Of a stretch of 64,000 nt of DNA, positions 36,644 to 44,996 are shown piece after piece; position 1 is the first letter of the stretch; each line of letters opens with the position of its first letter. The position numbers and the translations under genes were made by a program. This stretch comes from JACTUA01 sp964551875 (GTDB lineage Archaea > Halobacteriota > Methanomicrobia > Methanomicrobiales > JACTUA01). Location: NCBI GenBank assembly GCA_964551875.1, contig CAZKEV010000001.1:45562-109561 (forward strand), given 5' to 3'. The notes under the pieces are model-generated. The model searched no databases. It was not told where the DNA came from and saw only the letters and a list, made by a program, of their open reading frames with translations.

Positions 36644-36983
36644 GTTCATGGACGGCTGGTGAAATTTCAGACCGGGACAATCTCGGATTATTGAGATATT
36701 CTGGGTTCTTTCTCCCCATCTCCTGATAAGATCGTTTATTTTTATAAAATCTTGAAAAGAATAGAGAAATAGTACATGATGTAATTCTTCAATTTTCAGA
36801 GTGAGGTGCCGCACCATAAACCTCCCGGGAAGGCTGAATCTCAGGGCAATAGATCCGCCCCGTTGGTATTTCCATTCCGCAGGCGGCCTGCTTTTATTCT
36901 ACAATGCAGATATTATTAGTCCGTGCGAGAATATCAAGGTTATTCCTGACGGTCATGGTTATATCTCGAAAATCACTTAGAAG
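36644..36983 (+). repeat. Duplicated 340-bp upstream element, copy 1
   Basis: This block is repeated at 38779-39119. It begins GTTCATGGAC and ends with a perfectly conserved 29-bp segment (36955-36983, ATGGTTATATCTCGAAAATC and the next nine bases). Long identical or near-identical stretches alternate with variable ones. Both copies lie 215-245 bp upstream of PEF-CTERM genes. The conserved parts include a TATA box (TATAAAAT, 36743-36750) and a foldable core followed by a T-run, treated separately. Confidence 0.9.
36770..36898 (+). ncRNA. Candidate structured RNA inside upstream element, copy 1
   Basis: TATAAAAT at 36743-36750 would start transcription near 36770. The core then has the nested hairpin GGTG-CCG-CACC (within 36803-36816), enclosed by GAGG/CCTC, the invariant stretch CCGGGAAGGCT then AATCTCAGGG, and a last stem CCGCC (36855-36859) with GGCGG (36882-36886), followed by CTTTTATT (36891-36898), which resembles an archaeal terminator. 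In copy 2 the last stem is CTGCC with GGCGG, keeping pairing by a G-U pair, which favours RNA structure. It may be a small RNA or a regulatory leader. The family is unknown to me. Confidence 0.4.
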
Positions 36984-37096
36984 ACATTATATGTAAAGAT
37001 AGATTATAAGCAAAAAAGATAAATTGATTATAAAACTATCTTTAAACAAATCTCAATTATTTGGTTAAAATGGAAAAAAAGCCCAATACCAAATTA

Positions 37097-37104
37097 TTTA
37101 AATA
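37097..37104 (+). promoter_or_regulatory. TATA box of the TSP3-repeat PEF-CTERM gene
   Basis: TTTAAATA lies 94 bp before the ATG. It is preceded by GAAAAAAAGCC and an ATT spacer that also precede the TATA box of the next PEF-CTERM gene (39223), although the leaders differ. Transcription would start near 37127. Confidence 0.55.
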
Positions 37105-37197
37105 ATTTAACTGTGTTAATGTTGGGTTACCCTTAAAAGGTTTGAGGGATGGCGTGCATTTCGAAAGAGTCGCATGTCAAGAAAAGGAGGGTAATTC

Positions 37198-38624
37198 ATG
37201 CACATGTTCAGAAGGAAGAAGGTTCTGATCCTTGGGGTCCTGCTCTTCGTGGCTCTCGTTGGCGCAGTGAGTGCCGCCTGCAGCGACCAGACCGACACCG
37301 ATGGTGACGGAATTGGAAACCTCTGTGACAACTGTCCCCTCATCTCCAATGCCGGTCAGGCCGATGGCGATGGTGATGGGATAGGAACTGCGTGCGACAA
37401 CTGTGCCGCAGTCTCCAACCCCGACCAGGCCAACACCGATGGTGACAAATTTGGGAATGTATGTGACAACTGTGTCGCAGCCACCAATAACGGTCAGGCC
37501 GATGGCGATGGCGACGGGATAGGGGATACCTGTGATAACTGTGCCGCAGTCTCCAACCCCGACCAGGCCAACACCGATGGTGACAAATTTGGGAATGTAT
37601 GTGACAACTGTGTCGCAGCCTCCAATACCGGCCAGGCGGACACCGATGGCGACGGGATAGGGGATACCTGTGACNNNNNNNNNNNNNNNNNNNNNNNNNN
37701 NNNNNNNNNNNNNNNNNNNNNNNNNNNNNNNNNNNNNNNNNNNNNNNNNNNNNNNNNNNNNNNNNNNNNNNNNNCACCGATGGCGACGGGATAGGGGATA
37801 CCTGTGACAACTGTGATGCGGTCTCCAATACCGGCCAGGCCGATGCCGATGGCGACGGGATAGGGGATACCTGTGACAACTGTGCGGCAGTCTCCAATAC
37901 CGGCCAGGCGGACACCGATGGCGACGGGATAGGGGATACCTGTGACAACTGTGATGCGGTCTCCAATCCCGACCAGGCCAACACCGATGGTGACAAATGG
38001 GGAGATGTCTGCGACAATTGTGTCCTCGCCCCCAATGACGGCCAGGCGGACACCGATGGCGACGGGATAGCAGACGCCTGTGACAACTGTGCGGCAGTCT
38101 CCAACCCCGACCAGGCCAACACCGATGGTGACAAATTTGGGAATGTATGTGACAACTGTGTCGCAGCCTCCAATACCGGCCAGGCGGACACCGATGGCGA
38201 CGGGATAGGGGATACCTGTGATAACTGTGCCGCAGTTTCCAACCCCGACCAGGCCAACACCGATGGTGACGGGATAGGGGATGCCTGTGACAACTGTCTC
38301 CTCGCCCCCAATGACGGCCAGGCCGATGCTGACAATGACGGTATCGGCACTGCCTGTGACAACTGTCCCGAAGTCTCCAATGCCGATCAGGCCAACACCG
38401 ATGGTGACAAGTGGGGAGATGTCTGTGACAATTGTCCTGAAGTTTCCAATAACGGCCAGGCCGACACCGATGGTGACGGGTGTGGAGATGCCTGTGACAA
38501 CTGTCCCGACACGGGGAATTGCGAACCTCCGGTCGCGGTCCCTGAGTTCCCGACGGTCGCCGTTAGCATCCTGACCATCTCGGGCATGTTCATCGCCGTC
38601 CAGTTCATGAAGAAGAGAAACTAA
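37198..38624 (+). CDS. Surface protein of thrombospondin type-3-like calcium-binding repeats, PEF-CTERM (with assembly gap)
   Basis: The protein has a signal peptide (MHMFRRKKVLILGVLLFVAL to VSAAC). At least 17 units of 23 residues follow, DGDGIGDTCDNCAAVSNPDQA-like, each with DxDGDG calcium ligands and a CDNC motif, and then the tail VPEFPTVAVSILTISGMFIA with VQFMKKRN, the archaeosortase signal. Bases 37675-37774 are 100 Ns, so the true repeat number is unknown; the frames before and after the gap differ by one base, which is meaningless across a placeholder gap. The ribosome-binding site AAGGAGGG is close to the ATG. The Cys-rich, Ca-binding rod is probably exposed on the cell envelope. Both flanks are duplicated around the next gene. 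Confidence 0.8.
37262..38515 (+). repeat. 69-bp tandem repeats (TSP3-like units)
   Basis: Units of 69 bp carry GATGGCGACGGGATAGGGGA or GATGGTGACAAATTTGGGAA as cores, two alternating flavours (DGIGDTCDNC and DKFGNVCDNC). Several neighbouring units are identical at DNA level, which explains the assembly gap at 37675-37774. Eleven units follow the gap and about six precede it. Confidence 0.9.
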
Positions 38625-38744
38625 CACGCAGTCCCTCTCTCCAATCTTTTTTCTTGTTTGTTTCGCAGAGGTAACCCTGGTATCCGGAAAGCCTGCCTTA
38701 CATAATCCGAATTGAAATCGGGAGGTGAAACAATTCAGGTGCGG
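38541..38744 (+). repeat. Duplicated PEF-CTERM tail and 3' flank, copy 1
   Basis: This begins at the PEF codons and runs through the sorting tail, stop codon, T-rich terminator and about 80 bp beyond. It matches 40081-40281 closely: GTCCAGTTCATGAAGAAGAG and the next bases are identical. The middle of the two genes is unrelated. Confidence 0.85.
38646..38663 (+). terminator. T-rich terminator after the TSP3-repeat gene
   Basis: CTTTTTTCTTGTTTG lies about 25 bp after the stop codon. The same sequence follows the next PEF-CTERM gene (40183-40199), inside the duplicated 3' flank. Runs of T of this kind end transcription in archaea. Confidence 0.6.
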
Positions 38745-38778
38745 ATAAATAACTCATAATCTGAAACTACTCTGGTTT

Positions 38779-39119
38779 GTTCATGGACCCTGGCGATATT
38801 TCAGCTCAGGACAATGTCGGATTCTCGAGATATTCTGGATTCTATCTCTTCATTTCCTATTAAAATCGTTTTTTCTCTATAAAATCTTGAGAAGGAATAG
38901 AGAAATAGAACCTGGTGATTTTCTCTCCATTTTCCGGGAGAGGTGCCGCACCTTAAAACTCCCGGGAAGGCTAAATCTCAGGGTAATAGATCTGCCCCCT
39001 GGCATTTCCGCTCCACAGGCGGCATACTTTTATTCAACAATCCCGATATTAATGGTTCGCGATAGAATACCGGGGTGATTGCTGGCGGCGATGGTTATAT
39101 CTCGAAAATCACTTAGAAG
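38779..39119 (+). repeat. Duplicated 340-bp upstream element, copy 2
   Basis: This is the partner of 36644-36983, with the same start (GTTCATGGAC), the same TATAAAAT (38878-38885), the same core and the identical 29-bp end (39091-39119). It lies directly after the 3'-flank repeat of the previous gene, so the order is element, gene, 3' flank, element, gene, 3' flank. Confidence 0.9.
38906..39034 (+). ncRNA. Candidate structured RNA inside upstream element, copy 2
   Basis: It has the same layout as copy 1: TATAAAAT at 38878-38885, the GGTG-CCG-CACC hairpin enclosed here by a longer GGGAG/CTCCC stem, the invariant CCGGGAAGGCT then AATCTCAGGG, the stem CTGCC (38992-38996) with GGCGG (39018-39022), and a T-rich end (ACTTTTATT). 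Where the copies differ in stems, pairing is mostly kept. No known riboswitch family was recognised with confidence. Confidence 0.4.
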
Positions 39120-39222
39120 CATTCATATAGTATGGTTAAATCTACAAATAATAATATAAACATTTCTGTTATCGGATTCTATTTTTCCTGTAAAAATAGA
39201 AAAAAAGCCTTGTGCCGAATTG

Positions 39223-39230
39223 TTTATATA
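39223..39230 (+). promoter_or_regulatory. TATA box of the second PEF-CTERM gene
   Basis: TTTATATA is preceded by GAAAAAAAGCC about 15 bp upstream, as at 37097. Transcription would start near 39255, leaving a leader of about 110 bases that contains the hairpin at 39314-39347. Confidence 0.65.
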
Positions 39231-39313
39231 ATCAGAGAGTATTAAGTGGTCATTGCACGATTCCAGCAGAGGGGATCGCATCTCACGTACTGGTGAGGGT
39301 GTAATTTCAAAGG

Positions 39314-39347
39314 TTGTATCCGGAGGGTGCAGACTCCGGGGATACAA
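39314..39347 (+). promoter_or_regulatory. Leader hairpin next to the ribosome-binding site
   Basis: TTGTATCCGGAG (39314-39325) pairs with CTCCGGGGATACAA (39334-39347) through 12 bp with a two-base bulge and an 8-base loop. AAGGAGGAG follows at once and the ATG is at 39364. The hairpin could stabilise the mRNA or present the ribosome-binding site. Confidence 0.55.
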
Positions 39348-39363
39348 AAAAGGAGGAGATGTT

Positions 39364-40164
39364 ATGAAGAAATATCAGAAGATGATGATCATCGGGCTTC
39401 TTGTGCTTGCGCTGCTGCCGGGATTCGTCGGCGTCGTGAGTGCCTATTCGATGAGCGGGACGTGCTACATTGATGATGGGACCCATAAGACCGACAAGAC
39501 GTATGACTATGGTTGCCAAGTTAATGTATGCGTAGTTGGAGGTACCTGTAACATAATTACAGGAAATGCTAACGGAGTATGGAGTGCTGGAATAGGCACA
39601 GGCCTTAAGACGTACACTGCCGTGGCTATTGCTCCTACCACAGGCTGGTCAACCGATCCATTAAGTGGATATACTTCTACTGCGCCCGGTGCTAATGCTC
39701 CGGGGAAGAATTTCTGGTTTACACCGGTTACAGCCCCATCTTTCACCCCGGCCGCCATCGTGGGCACCATCGAACCAGGTGGATCTGAGCAGGACACCAT
39801 TACCGTCACGGCAGGAGCCGAGCAGATCACCCAGCTACAACTGGAGTATAACGGGCCGGTAAACAGCTTCCAGGTGGTGTCCGATCCCTCCGCTCCGTTT
39901 ACTCTCGCCCCTGGTGTCACGCAGACTTTCCAGGTTATCATCAATTCCAAGGCGGGAATCGACCCTGGCGTTTACACGTTCAGCATCGACGTGTACGATA
40001 AGAATTATTACGGCGCGGGTCTCCACCGGGTTGTCATGAGCATTCCGGTCACGAAGACGGTACCCGAGCCCGTCCCCATCCCCGAGTTCCCGACCGTTGC
40101 GGTGAGCATCCTGACCATCTCGGGCATGGTCATAGCCGTCCAGTTCATGAAGAAGAGAAACTAG
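39364..40164 (+). CDS. PEF-CTERM surface protein, unknown function
   Basis: The 266-residue protein has a signal peptide (MKKYQKMMIIGLLVLALLPG to VVSA). The N-terminal part carries Cys pairs (GTCYIDDG, VNVCVVGGTCN) and a beta-rich segment. An Ig-like domain at about 130-230 (IEPGGSEQDTITVTAGAEQI to FSIDVYDKNYYG) resembles bacterial NEW3/CARDB-like folds. The tail IPEFPTVAVSILTISGMVIA plus VQFMKKRN is nearly identical to that of the previous gene. The ATG at 39364 is supported by AAGGAGGAG just upstream; the frame is open further up but without a signal peptide there. It is a likely archaeosortase substrate on the envelope. Confidence 0.8.
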   Translation: MKKYQKMMIIGLLVLALLPGFVGVVSAYSMSGTCYIDDGTHKTDKTYDYGCQVNVCVVGGTCNIITGNANGVWSAGIGTGLKTYTAVAIAPTTGWSTDPLSGYTSTAPGANAPGKNFWFTPVTAPSFTPAAIVGTIEPGGSEQDTITVTAGAEQITQLQLEYNGPVNSFQVVSDPSAPFTLAPGVTQTFQVIINSKAGIDPGVYTFSIDVYDKNYYGAGLHRVVMSIPVTKTVPEPVPIPEFPTVAVSILTISGMVIAVQFMKKRN

Positions 40165-40281
40165 CGGATCCCTCTCTCCAATCTTTTTTCTTGTTTGTTC
40201 CGCAGGGGTAACCTTGGTATCCGGATAGCCTGCCCGGGATGATCTGAATGGAAATCGGGAGCTGTGACCATTCAGGTACTG
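40081..40281 (+). repeat. Duplicated PEF-CTERM tail and 3' flank, copy 2
   Basis: This is the partner of 38541-38744. Similarity runs from the PEF codons to about 115 bp after the stop (ATTCAGGTAC) and includes the T-rich terminator. Confidence 0.85.
40183..40199 (+). terminator. T-rich terminator after the second PEF-CTERM gene
   Basis: CTTTTTTCTTGTTTG lies about 20 bp after the stop codon and is identical to the one at 38646. Confidence 0.6.
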
Positions 40282-40745
40282 GGGTTTTCCGATAGCCAAA
40301 GCCGGGCGGGGATCCTTCGTGATCATAAAGGGAAGGTGTATTTCTGGAAAAGAAACGCCCTCCAGGTGTACCCTCGGGGAGATGTTCAGACCTGAAGATG
40401 AATCTCCCTGTCAGAGGAGGCAGATTAATTCTTTATGATAGATATTTCTGGATTTCTTGGGATGGGACCGTAGAAAATCAAATGAATCATGTAAACAAAT
40501 TATTTCGGTAAGTTTATCTTATATAATGAAAAATAATGATAAAGAATATGCTATATATATATTATTTCATTAAAGAAACTCGAATGTGATTGTAAAACAT
40601 GAAAATCTCATCGTGAAGAAGCGTTTATATAATTTGCGGTCATTATTGAAGTATTATATGCTCTCTCGCTAGTGGATGATATTCACATTCGGGATATAAT
40701 GGATTAATTCCAGAAAAGCGAGGAGAATGAAAGGAAAGGGGTGTT
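40282..40745 (+). promoter_or_regulatory. Leader and promoter region of the repeat-adhesin gene
   Basis: No gene is visible. TTTATATA at 40624-40631 is preceded by GAAGAAGCG (BRE-like); transcription would start near 40656, giving a leader of about 90 bases. The purine-rich GAAAGGAAAGGGGTG just before the ATG serves as ribosome-binding site. The 340-bp element of the two previous genes is not repeated here in recognisable form. Confidence 0.6.
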
Positions 40746-43700
40746 ATGAAGAAGAAATTCGGGGTATTCGCGATCATCCTTCTCATGGTGGCTCTCCTGC
40801 CGGGACTTGCGGGAATAGCGTCGGCGGCGTTCCCGGTTGCCATCACCGGGTACGTCGGTGTGAATAATACTCCGGGGTCACCCATGGTCACCCCGCTCTC
40901 GGGGTGGACAGTCACCCTCAAGAAGTCGCCCTATACATCCACCGCGGCGACGGCGACAACCAGTTCCGCTGGACTCTACTCGCTCTCCGTGACCTCGGCC
41001 CTGGGGGCCGGCACCTACCGGGTCTACGAGACGGTAAAGTCAGGTTATAAAAATTATACGGTAGACTATGCGCAGTTCACCGTTTCGAGTACCTCAACGG
41101 GATTGAAGGCGAACTTCACCAACTACCAGCTGCCGGCAGTCACCCTGAACGGCCACAAGTACCAGGACCCCGACGGGAAACACACCTCAACCGCAACCCC
41201 CCTTTCCGGATGGACCATCCAGCTCAACAAATCGTCCGGTACGAAATGGTCAACCCTCGCAACCGCAACGACCGATGCTACTGGTACCTACCAGTTCCAG
41301 GTAACCGATTATGGCAACTACAGAGTTGTCGAGGTAGAACAGGCAGGATACCAGAAGACATGGCCTGCAACCAACTACTCACAGACGATCAAGGGCGGGC
41401 AGACGGGCACGATTACCCAGGACTTCTGGAACGCAAAACTCATGAGCGTCAAAGTCTCGGGACATACGTATGAGGACCCCGACCTGGCCCATACCTCAAC
41501 GGCAACGCCCCTCGCCGGATGGAAGGTCCACCTTCAGAACCTGTCAGGGACGACCTGGAACGAGATTGCGTCGGCAACAACTGCTACGGGAACAGGGTAT
41601 TACGAGTTCCTGAACATCAAGGTCCCCGGAAGCTACCGGGTCCTTGAAGATCTCCAGACCGGATACCTGCAGAGCTACCCCGCGAACGGTATCATCAGCT
41701 TCACCCTCGACGCGAATTCTCCTGCCCAGGCCGGAGAATTCTGGAACTACAAGGTGCCGGGGGTCGTGATATCGGGGCACAAGTTCCTTGATCCGGACGG
41801 GCTGCATACCTCGAAGGCCTCTCCGCTCGGGGGCTGGAAGATCCACCTCCAGAACCTGTCAGGAACGACCTGGAACGAGGTTGCATCTGCAACGACTGCT
41901 GCCGGGACCGGGTATTACGAGTTCCCCCCCGTAAAGGTCCCGGGCAGCTACCGTATTCTCGAGGATGCAGTGACCGGTTATTCCCAGTCCTACCCGGTAT
42001 CACCGTACACATACTCTGTCAAGAGCGGACAGACAGCTCCTGTTCCGGATCAGGACTTCTGGAACAGCAAGCTAATGAATGTCAGGATCTCTGGGCACAA
42101 GTATGAAGATCCTGACCTGACACATACCTCAACGGCCACACCCCTCAAGAACTGGGGGATGCACCTCTCCCTCCTGTCAGGTACAACCTGGACCGAAGTA
42201 GGTACGACTAAGACCGCCGATGATGGCTCTTACGAGTTCACGTCCATAACGCAGCCAGGCCATTACCGGGTTTGGGAAGACCCTGATCCCGCATACCGAT
42301 CGAGCTCGCCCGCTGACGGGAAGATCGAGTTCGACCTTGACGCGTTCTCCGCGGATCAGACCGCTGATTTCTGGGACTACCGGCTCCCATCAGTCGTGAT
42401 CACGGGATACAGCTATCTTGATCCCGACGGGCAGCACACCTCAAAAGCCACACCTCTCGGTGGATGGGAGGTGAAGCTCCTGAAAGGATCGGGGAACCCT
42501 GTCACGTGGAGTGAGGTCGCCTCGGTAAAGACGGATAAGAATGGGTACTACGGGTTTCCACCTGTCACCGAAATAGGGAATTACCAGGTCACTGAAGTAG
42601 TCCAGGATGGGTACGAGCAGACGTATCCTGTGTCGGTGAGTACGTACCAAATCATGCCCGGACAGGCAGATGCCCTTCCGGAGCAGAACTTCTGGAACAC
42701 GAAGCTGATGAATGTCGGGATATCCGGGCACAAGTATGAAGATCCTGACCTGACACATACCTCGACAGCCACACCCCTCAAGAACCGGGTTATGCACCTC
42801 TCGATACTGTCGGGGAGTCCTGAGACGTGGACAGAAGTTGGGACAACCGCCACGGACAAGGATGGCTACTACCAGTTTACACCGGTAACCCAGCCCGGTC
42901 ACTACCGGGTATGGGGGGATTCCGATCCTTCCCACAAACCAAGCTCACCGGTTGACGGCAAGGTTGAGTTCGATCTTGATTCGGATTCTCCAGGGGTAAC
43001 CGCGGACTTCTGGGACTACAGACTCCCCTATGTGGTGATATGGGGATTCAGTTACCTTGACCCCGACGGCCAGCACATCTCACAGGATACTCCCCTCGAG
43101 GGCTGGGAGATAAAACTGCTGAAGGCGGAGGGGGATCCGGTCACCTGGGTCCAGGTTGAGTCGGTGACCACGGAGAAACATGGCTATTACCAGTTCAATC
43201 CCGTCACCGACGTAGGAAATTACAGGATCGTCGAGATGGTCCAGGAAGGGTATATCCAGACGTATCCTGAGTCGTCGAGTTCATTCCTCATCACGCCTGG
43301 TCAGACAGCAACCATCACGGATCAGGACTTCTGGAACAGCAAGCTCATGAGTGTCAGGATCTCGGGGCACGCTTTCGAGGATTCCGATGGAACCCAAACA
43401 CTGACCACTACGCCCCTGAAGCTCTGGCAGATCCACCTCGCTCTATGGTCTGAAGATCCAGCAGCCTGGAACGAGATCGGGACGGCAACGACTGACAAGG
43501 ATGGCTACTACGAGTTCACGCCGGTAACGCAACCGGGTCACTACCAGGTATGGGAAGACCCGGATCCTGCCTACAAGCCAAGCTCGCCTGCTGACGGAAA
43601 GGTCGAGTACGACCTTGACTCGGGTTCCCCGGGCATGACCGTGGACTTCTGGAACGCAAGGCTTCCGTACGTCATGATATCAGGGCACAACTATCTTGAT

Positions 43701-44114
43701 CCCGACGGTCAGCACATCTCGAGAGATACCCCCCTCGAAGGATGGGAGTTCAGGCTCCTGAAGGCAGGAAGGGATCCCGGTACCTGGGTTGAAGTCGACT
43801 CCGCAGCGACGGACAAACAAGGCTTTTACGGGTTCAGGGCCGTCACTGATGCCGGGACCTATCTGGTTGCCGGGGTGGCTCAGGAAGGGTACACCCAGAC
43901 GTATCCCTCATCGGCGAATACCATTGTCATCAGACCAGGACAGGTTGATCCCATAGAGGACCAGGACTTCTGGAACAAGAAGATCGGAGGAGATCCGGAT
44001 CCAGATCCGGATCCGGTTCCGGTTCCCGAGTTCCCCACCGTGGCGGTGAGCGTATTCACCATCGTGGGGATGATAGGGGCCGTCCAGTTTCTCAAGGCAA
44101 AGGGTCTGAAATAA
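40746..44114 (+). CDS. Large PEF-CTERM adhesin-like protein of ten Cna_B/SdrD-like repeats
   Basis: The 1122-residue protein has a signal peptide (MKKKFGVFAIILLMVALLPG to ASAA). Ten Ig-like units of about 105 residues follow, each starting with a V-x-ISGHKYEDPD-type strand and containing TPLxGWxxxL, a YxF(T/P)PVT strand and a final DFWN. They resemble Cna_B, SdrD B and carboxypeptidase-regulatory stalk domains. Units 3-10 alternate between EDPD and LDPDGQH types, a two-unit super-repeat. The end has a DPDPDPDPVPVPEFPTVAVS linker and sorting tail plus basic residues. It is probably a surface stalk or adhesin, anchored by the archaeosortase. Intramolecular isopeptide bonds, known in Cna_B domains, cannot be judged here. 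Confidence 0.82.
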   Translation: MKKKFGVFAIILLMVALLPGLAGIASAAFPVAITGYVGVNNTPGSPMVTPLSGWTVTLKKSPYTSTAATATTSSAGLYSLSVTSALGAGTYRVYETVKSGYKNYTVDYAQFTVSSTSTGLKANFTNYQLPAVTLNGHKYQDPDGKHTSTATPLSGWTIQLNKSSGTKWSTLATATTDATGTYQFQVTDYGNYRVVEVEQAGYQKTWPATNYSQTIKGGQTGTITQDFWNAKLMSVKVSGHTYEDPDLAHTSTATPLAGWKVHLQNLSGTTWNEIASATTATGTGYYEFLNIKVPGSYRVLEDLQTGYLQSYPANGIISFTLDANSPAQAGEFWNYKVPGVVISGHKFLDPDGLHTSKASPLGGWKIHLQNLSGTTWNEVASATTAAGTGYYEFPPVKVPGSYRILEDAVTGYSQSYPVSPYTYSVKSGQTAPVPDQDFWNSKLMNVRISGHKYEDPDLTHTSTATPLKNWGMHLSLLSGTTWTEVGTTKTADDGSYEFTSITQPGHYRVWEDPDPAYRSSSPADGKIEFDLDAFSADQTADFWDYRLPSVVITGYSYLDPDGQHTSKATPLGGWEVKLLKGSGNPVTWSEVASVKTDKNGYYGFPPVTEIGNYQVTEVVQDGYEQTYPVSVSTYQIMPGQADALPEQNFWNTKLMNVGISGHKYEDPDLTHTSTATPLKNRVMHLSILSGSPETWTEVGTTATDKDGYYQFTPVTQPGHYRVWGDSDPSHKPSSPVDGKVEFDLDSDSPGVTADFWDYRLPYVVIWGFSYLDPDGQHISQDTPLEGWEIKLLKAEGDPVTWVQVESVTTEKHGYYQFNPVTDVGNYRIVEMVQEGYIQTYPESSSSFLITPGQTATITDQDFWNSKLMSVRISGHAFEDSDGTQTLTTTPLKLWQIHLALWSEDPAAWNEIGTATTDKDGYYEFTPVTQPGHYQVWEDPDPAYKPSSPADGKVEYDLDSGSPGMTVDFWNARLPYVMISGHNYLDPDGQHISRDTPLEGWEFRLLKAGRDPGTWVEVDSAATDKQGFYGFRAVTDAGTYLVAGVAQEGYTQTYPSSANTIVIRPGQVDPIEDQDFWNKKIGGDPDPDPDPVPVPEFPTVAVSVFTIVGMIGAVQFLKAKGLK

Positions 44115-44397
44115 CCTTAATTTTTCTCCCAATTGAAGGGATCTTTCGACCCGGGTAAAGCCATTCAACGAATGGGACCCTTTGGTTTTGTATCTATCTT
44201 CCAGAAATGCAGAAAGGTGAGAAAACCGGGCCATCATCGGAGAGCCGCACCTTTCAGCCGGATAACGTGAAAGGGGGCAGGGACCACCACATTGAGTATC
44301 TGACGGTTCACCTCAAGGAGGGTTGCAGCCCCCGGATGCGATGAAGAAACCGGATATCCGGTGGTGAATTTCTTGCGTATCAGCGATCTGAAAAGGG

Positions 44398-44634
44398 TTA
44401 CTGCCGTTCGGGTGCCTTTGTCAGGCACCTCTGGGTGTACTCTTCGTGCACCTTCCGGCTCGCCTCTTCCAGGGAGAGATTGCAGCAGGTCCAGCCGAGG
44501 AACTCGTGGGTCTTCCCGCACTGCGGGCAGTGGATGCTGATCTTATGGGTGTGCATCGCTTCAAGGAGAGACATGTGGGCTATCCAGTTGCTGCAAAGCC
44601 GGTCTACATGGCCATTCTTCTTCGGTTGCTGCAT
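44398..44634 (-). CDS. Small zinc-ribbon-like protein, unknown function
   Basis: The 78-residue soluble protein contains HCPQCGKTHEFLGWTCCNLS, a C-x2-C...C-C pattern that could bind zinc, followed by a helical charged end. An A/T-rich TATA-like sequence (minus strand, about 44700-44716) lies upstream. I do not recognise the family. The Cys pattern favours a real gene over the overlapping minus-strand frame 44234-44521, which has no motif. Confidence 0.5.
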   Translation of the reverse strand: MQQPKKNGHVDRLCSNWIAHMSLLEAMHTHKISIHCPQCGKTHEFLGWTCCNLSLEEASRKVHEEYTQRCLTKAPERQ

Positions 44635-44996
44635 AGGGGATCAGTTCGCATTAAATGCAATGGTATTAATTTGCGTTAGACTATATGAATATTTCTCTTT
44701 GTATTTATATAAAATATTTGGTTAAATATAAAATATATACTAATTAGCCTTTATTTCTCTTCAGGTCAGGGAAAAAGTAAAATACATTTCCTATATTTTG
44801 AAAATACAAAGAAATACCCGGGGATATGGTGGGGCGCATGTAAATCTTCAAGGGAAACCCGGATGTTCTTTTCTTATATATAAAGATATGTATTTCATTC
44901 GTCGGGTGCCAGGCCCGGTGGTTCTGGTCCCCCCGAATGATAACCGGAGAGCAACCCTGACGATCTATCCCCGAATCGGGGGACTTGAATGAGCAA
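44635..44996. other. 362-bp gap without a supported gene
   Basis: The left half is very AT-rich and probably carries the promoter of the minus-strand zinc-ribbon gene. A 64-codon plus-strand frame at 44798-44992 has no recognisable motif, no ribosome-binding site and no signal; I do not call it. Confidence 0.4.

Noticed and set aside
36803..36898. Known riboswitch, for example glycine type (CCG.AAGG ... CTCAGG.AA)
   Set aside because: Short stretches look alike, but the flanking stems and spacing do not match what I know of that family, and the neighbouring genes have no link to glycine.
37262..38515. CRISPR-like 69-bp repeats
   Set aside because: They are protein-coding TSP3-like units with conserved Asp and Cys codons, and the units have no unique spacers.
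39253..39363. Upstream extension of the second PEF-CTERM gene
   Set aside because: It would place 37 residues before the signal peptide and run through the leader hairpin; the ATG at 39364 has a strong ribosome-binding site.
40330..40440. Third copy of the structured upstream element before the 40746 gene
   Set aside because: Only scattered bits (AGGTGTACC, TGAATCTCC) resemble it; there is no continuous alignment.
44234..44521. 95-residue minus-strand ORF after the adhesin gene
   Set aside because: It overlaps the better supported zinc-ribbon ORF and shows no motif.
44798..44992. 64-residue plus-strand ORF
   Set aside because: No motif, ribosome-binding site or hydrophobic pattern, and it lies in a non-coding-looking gap.
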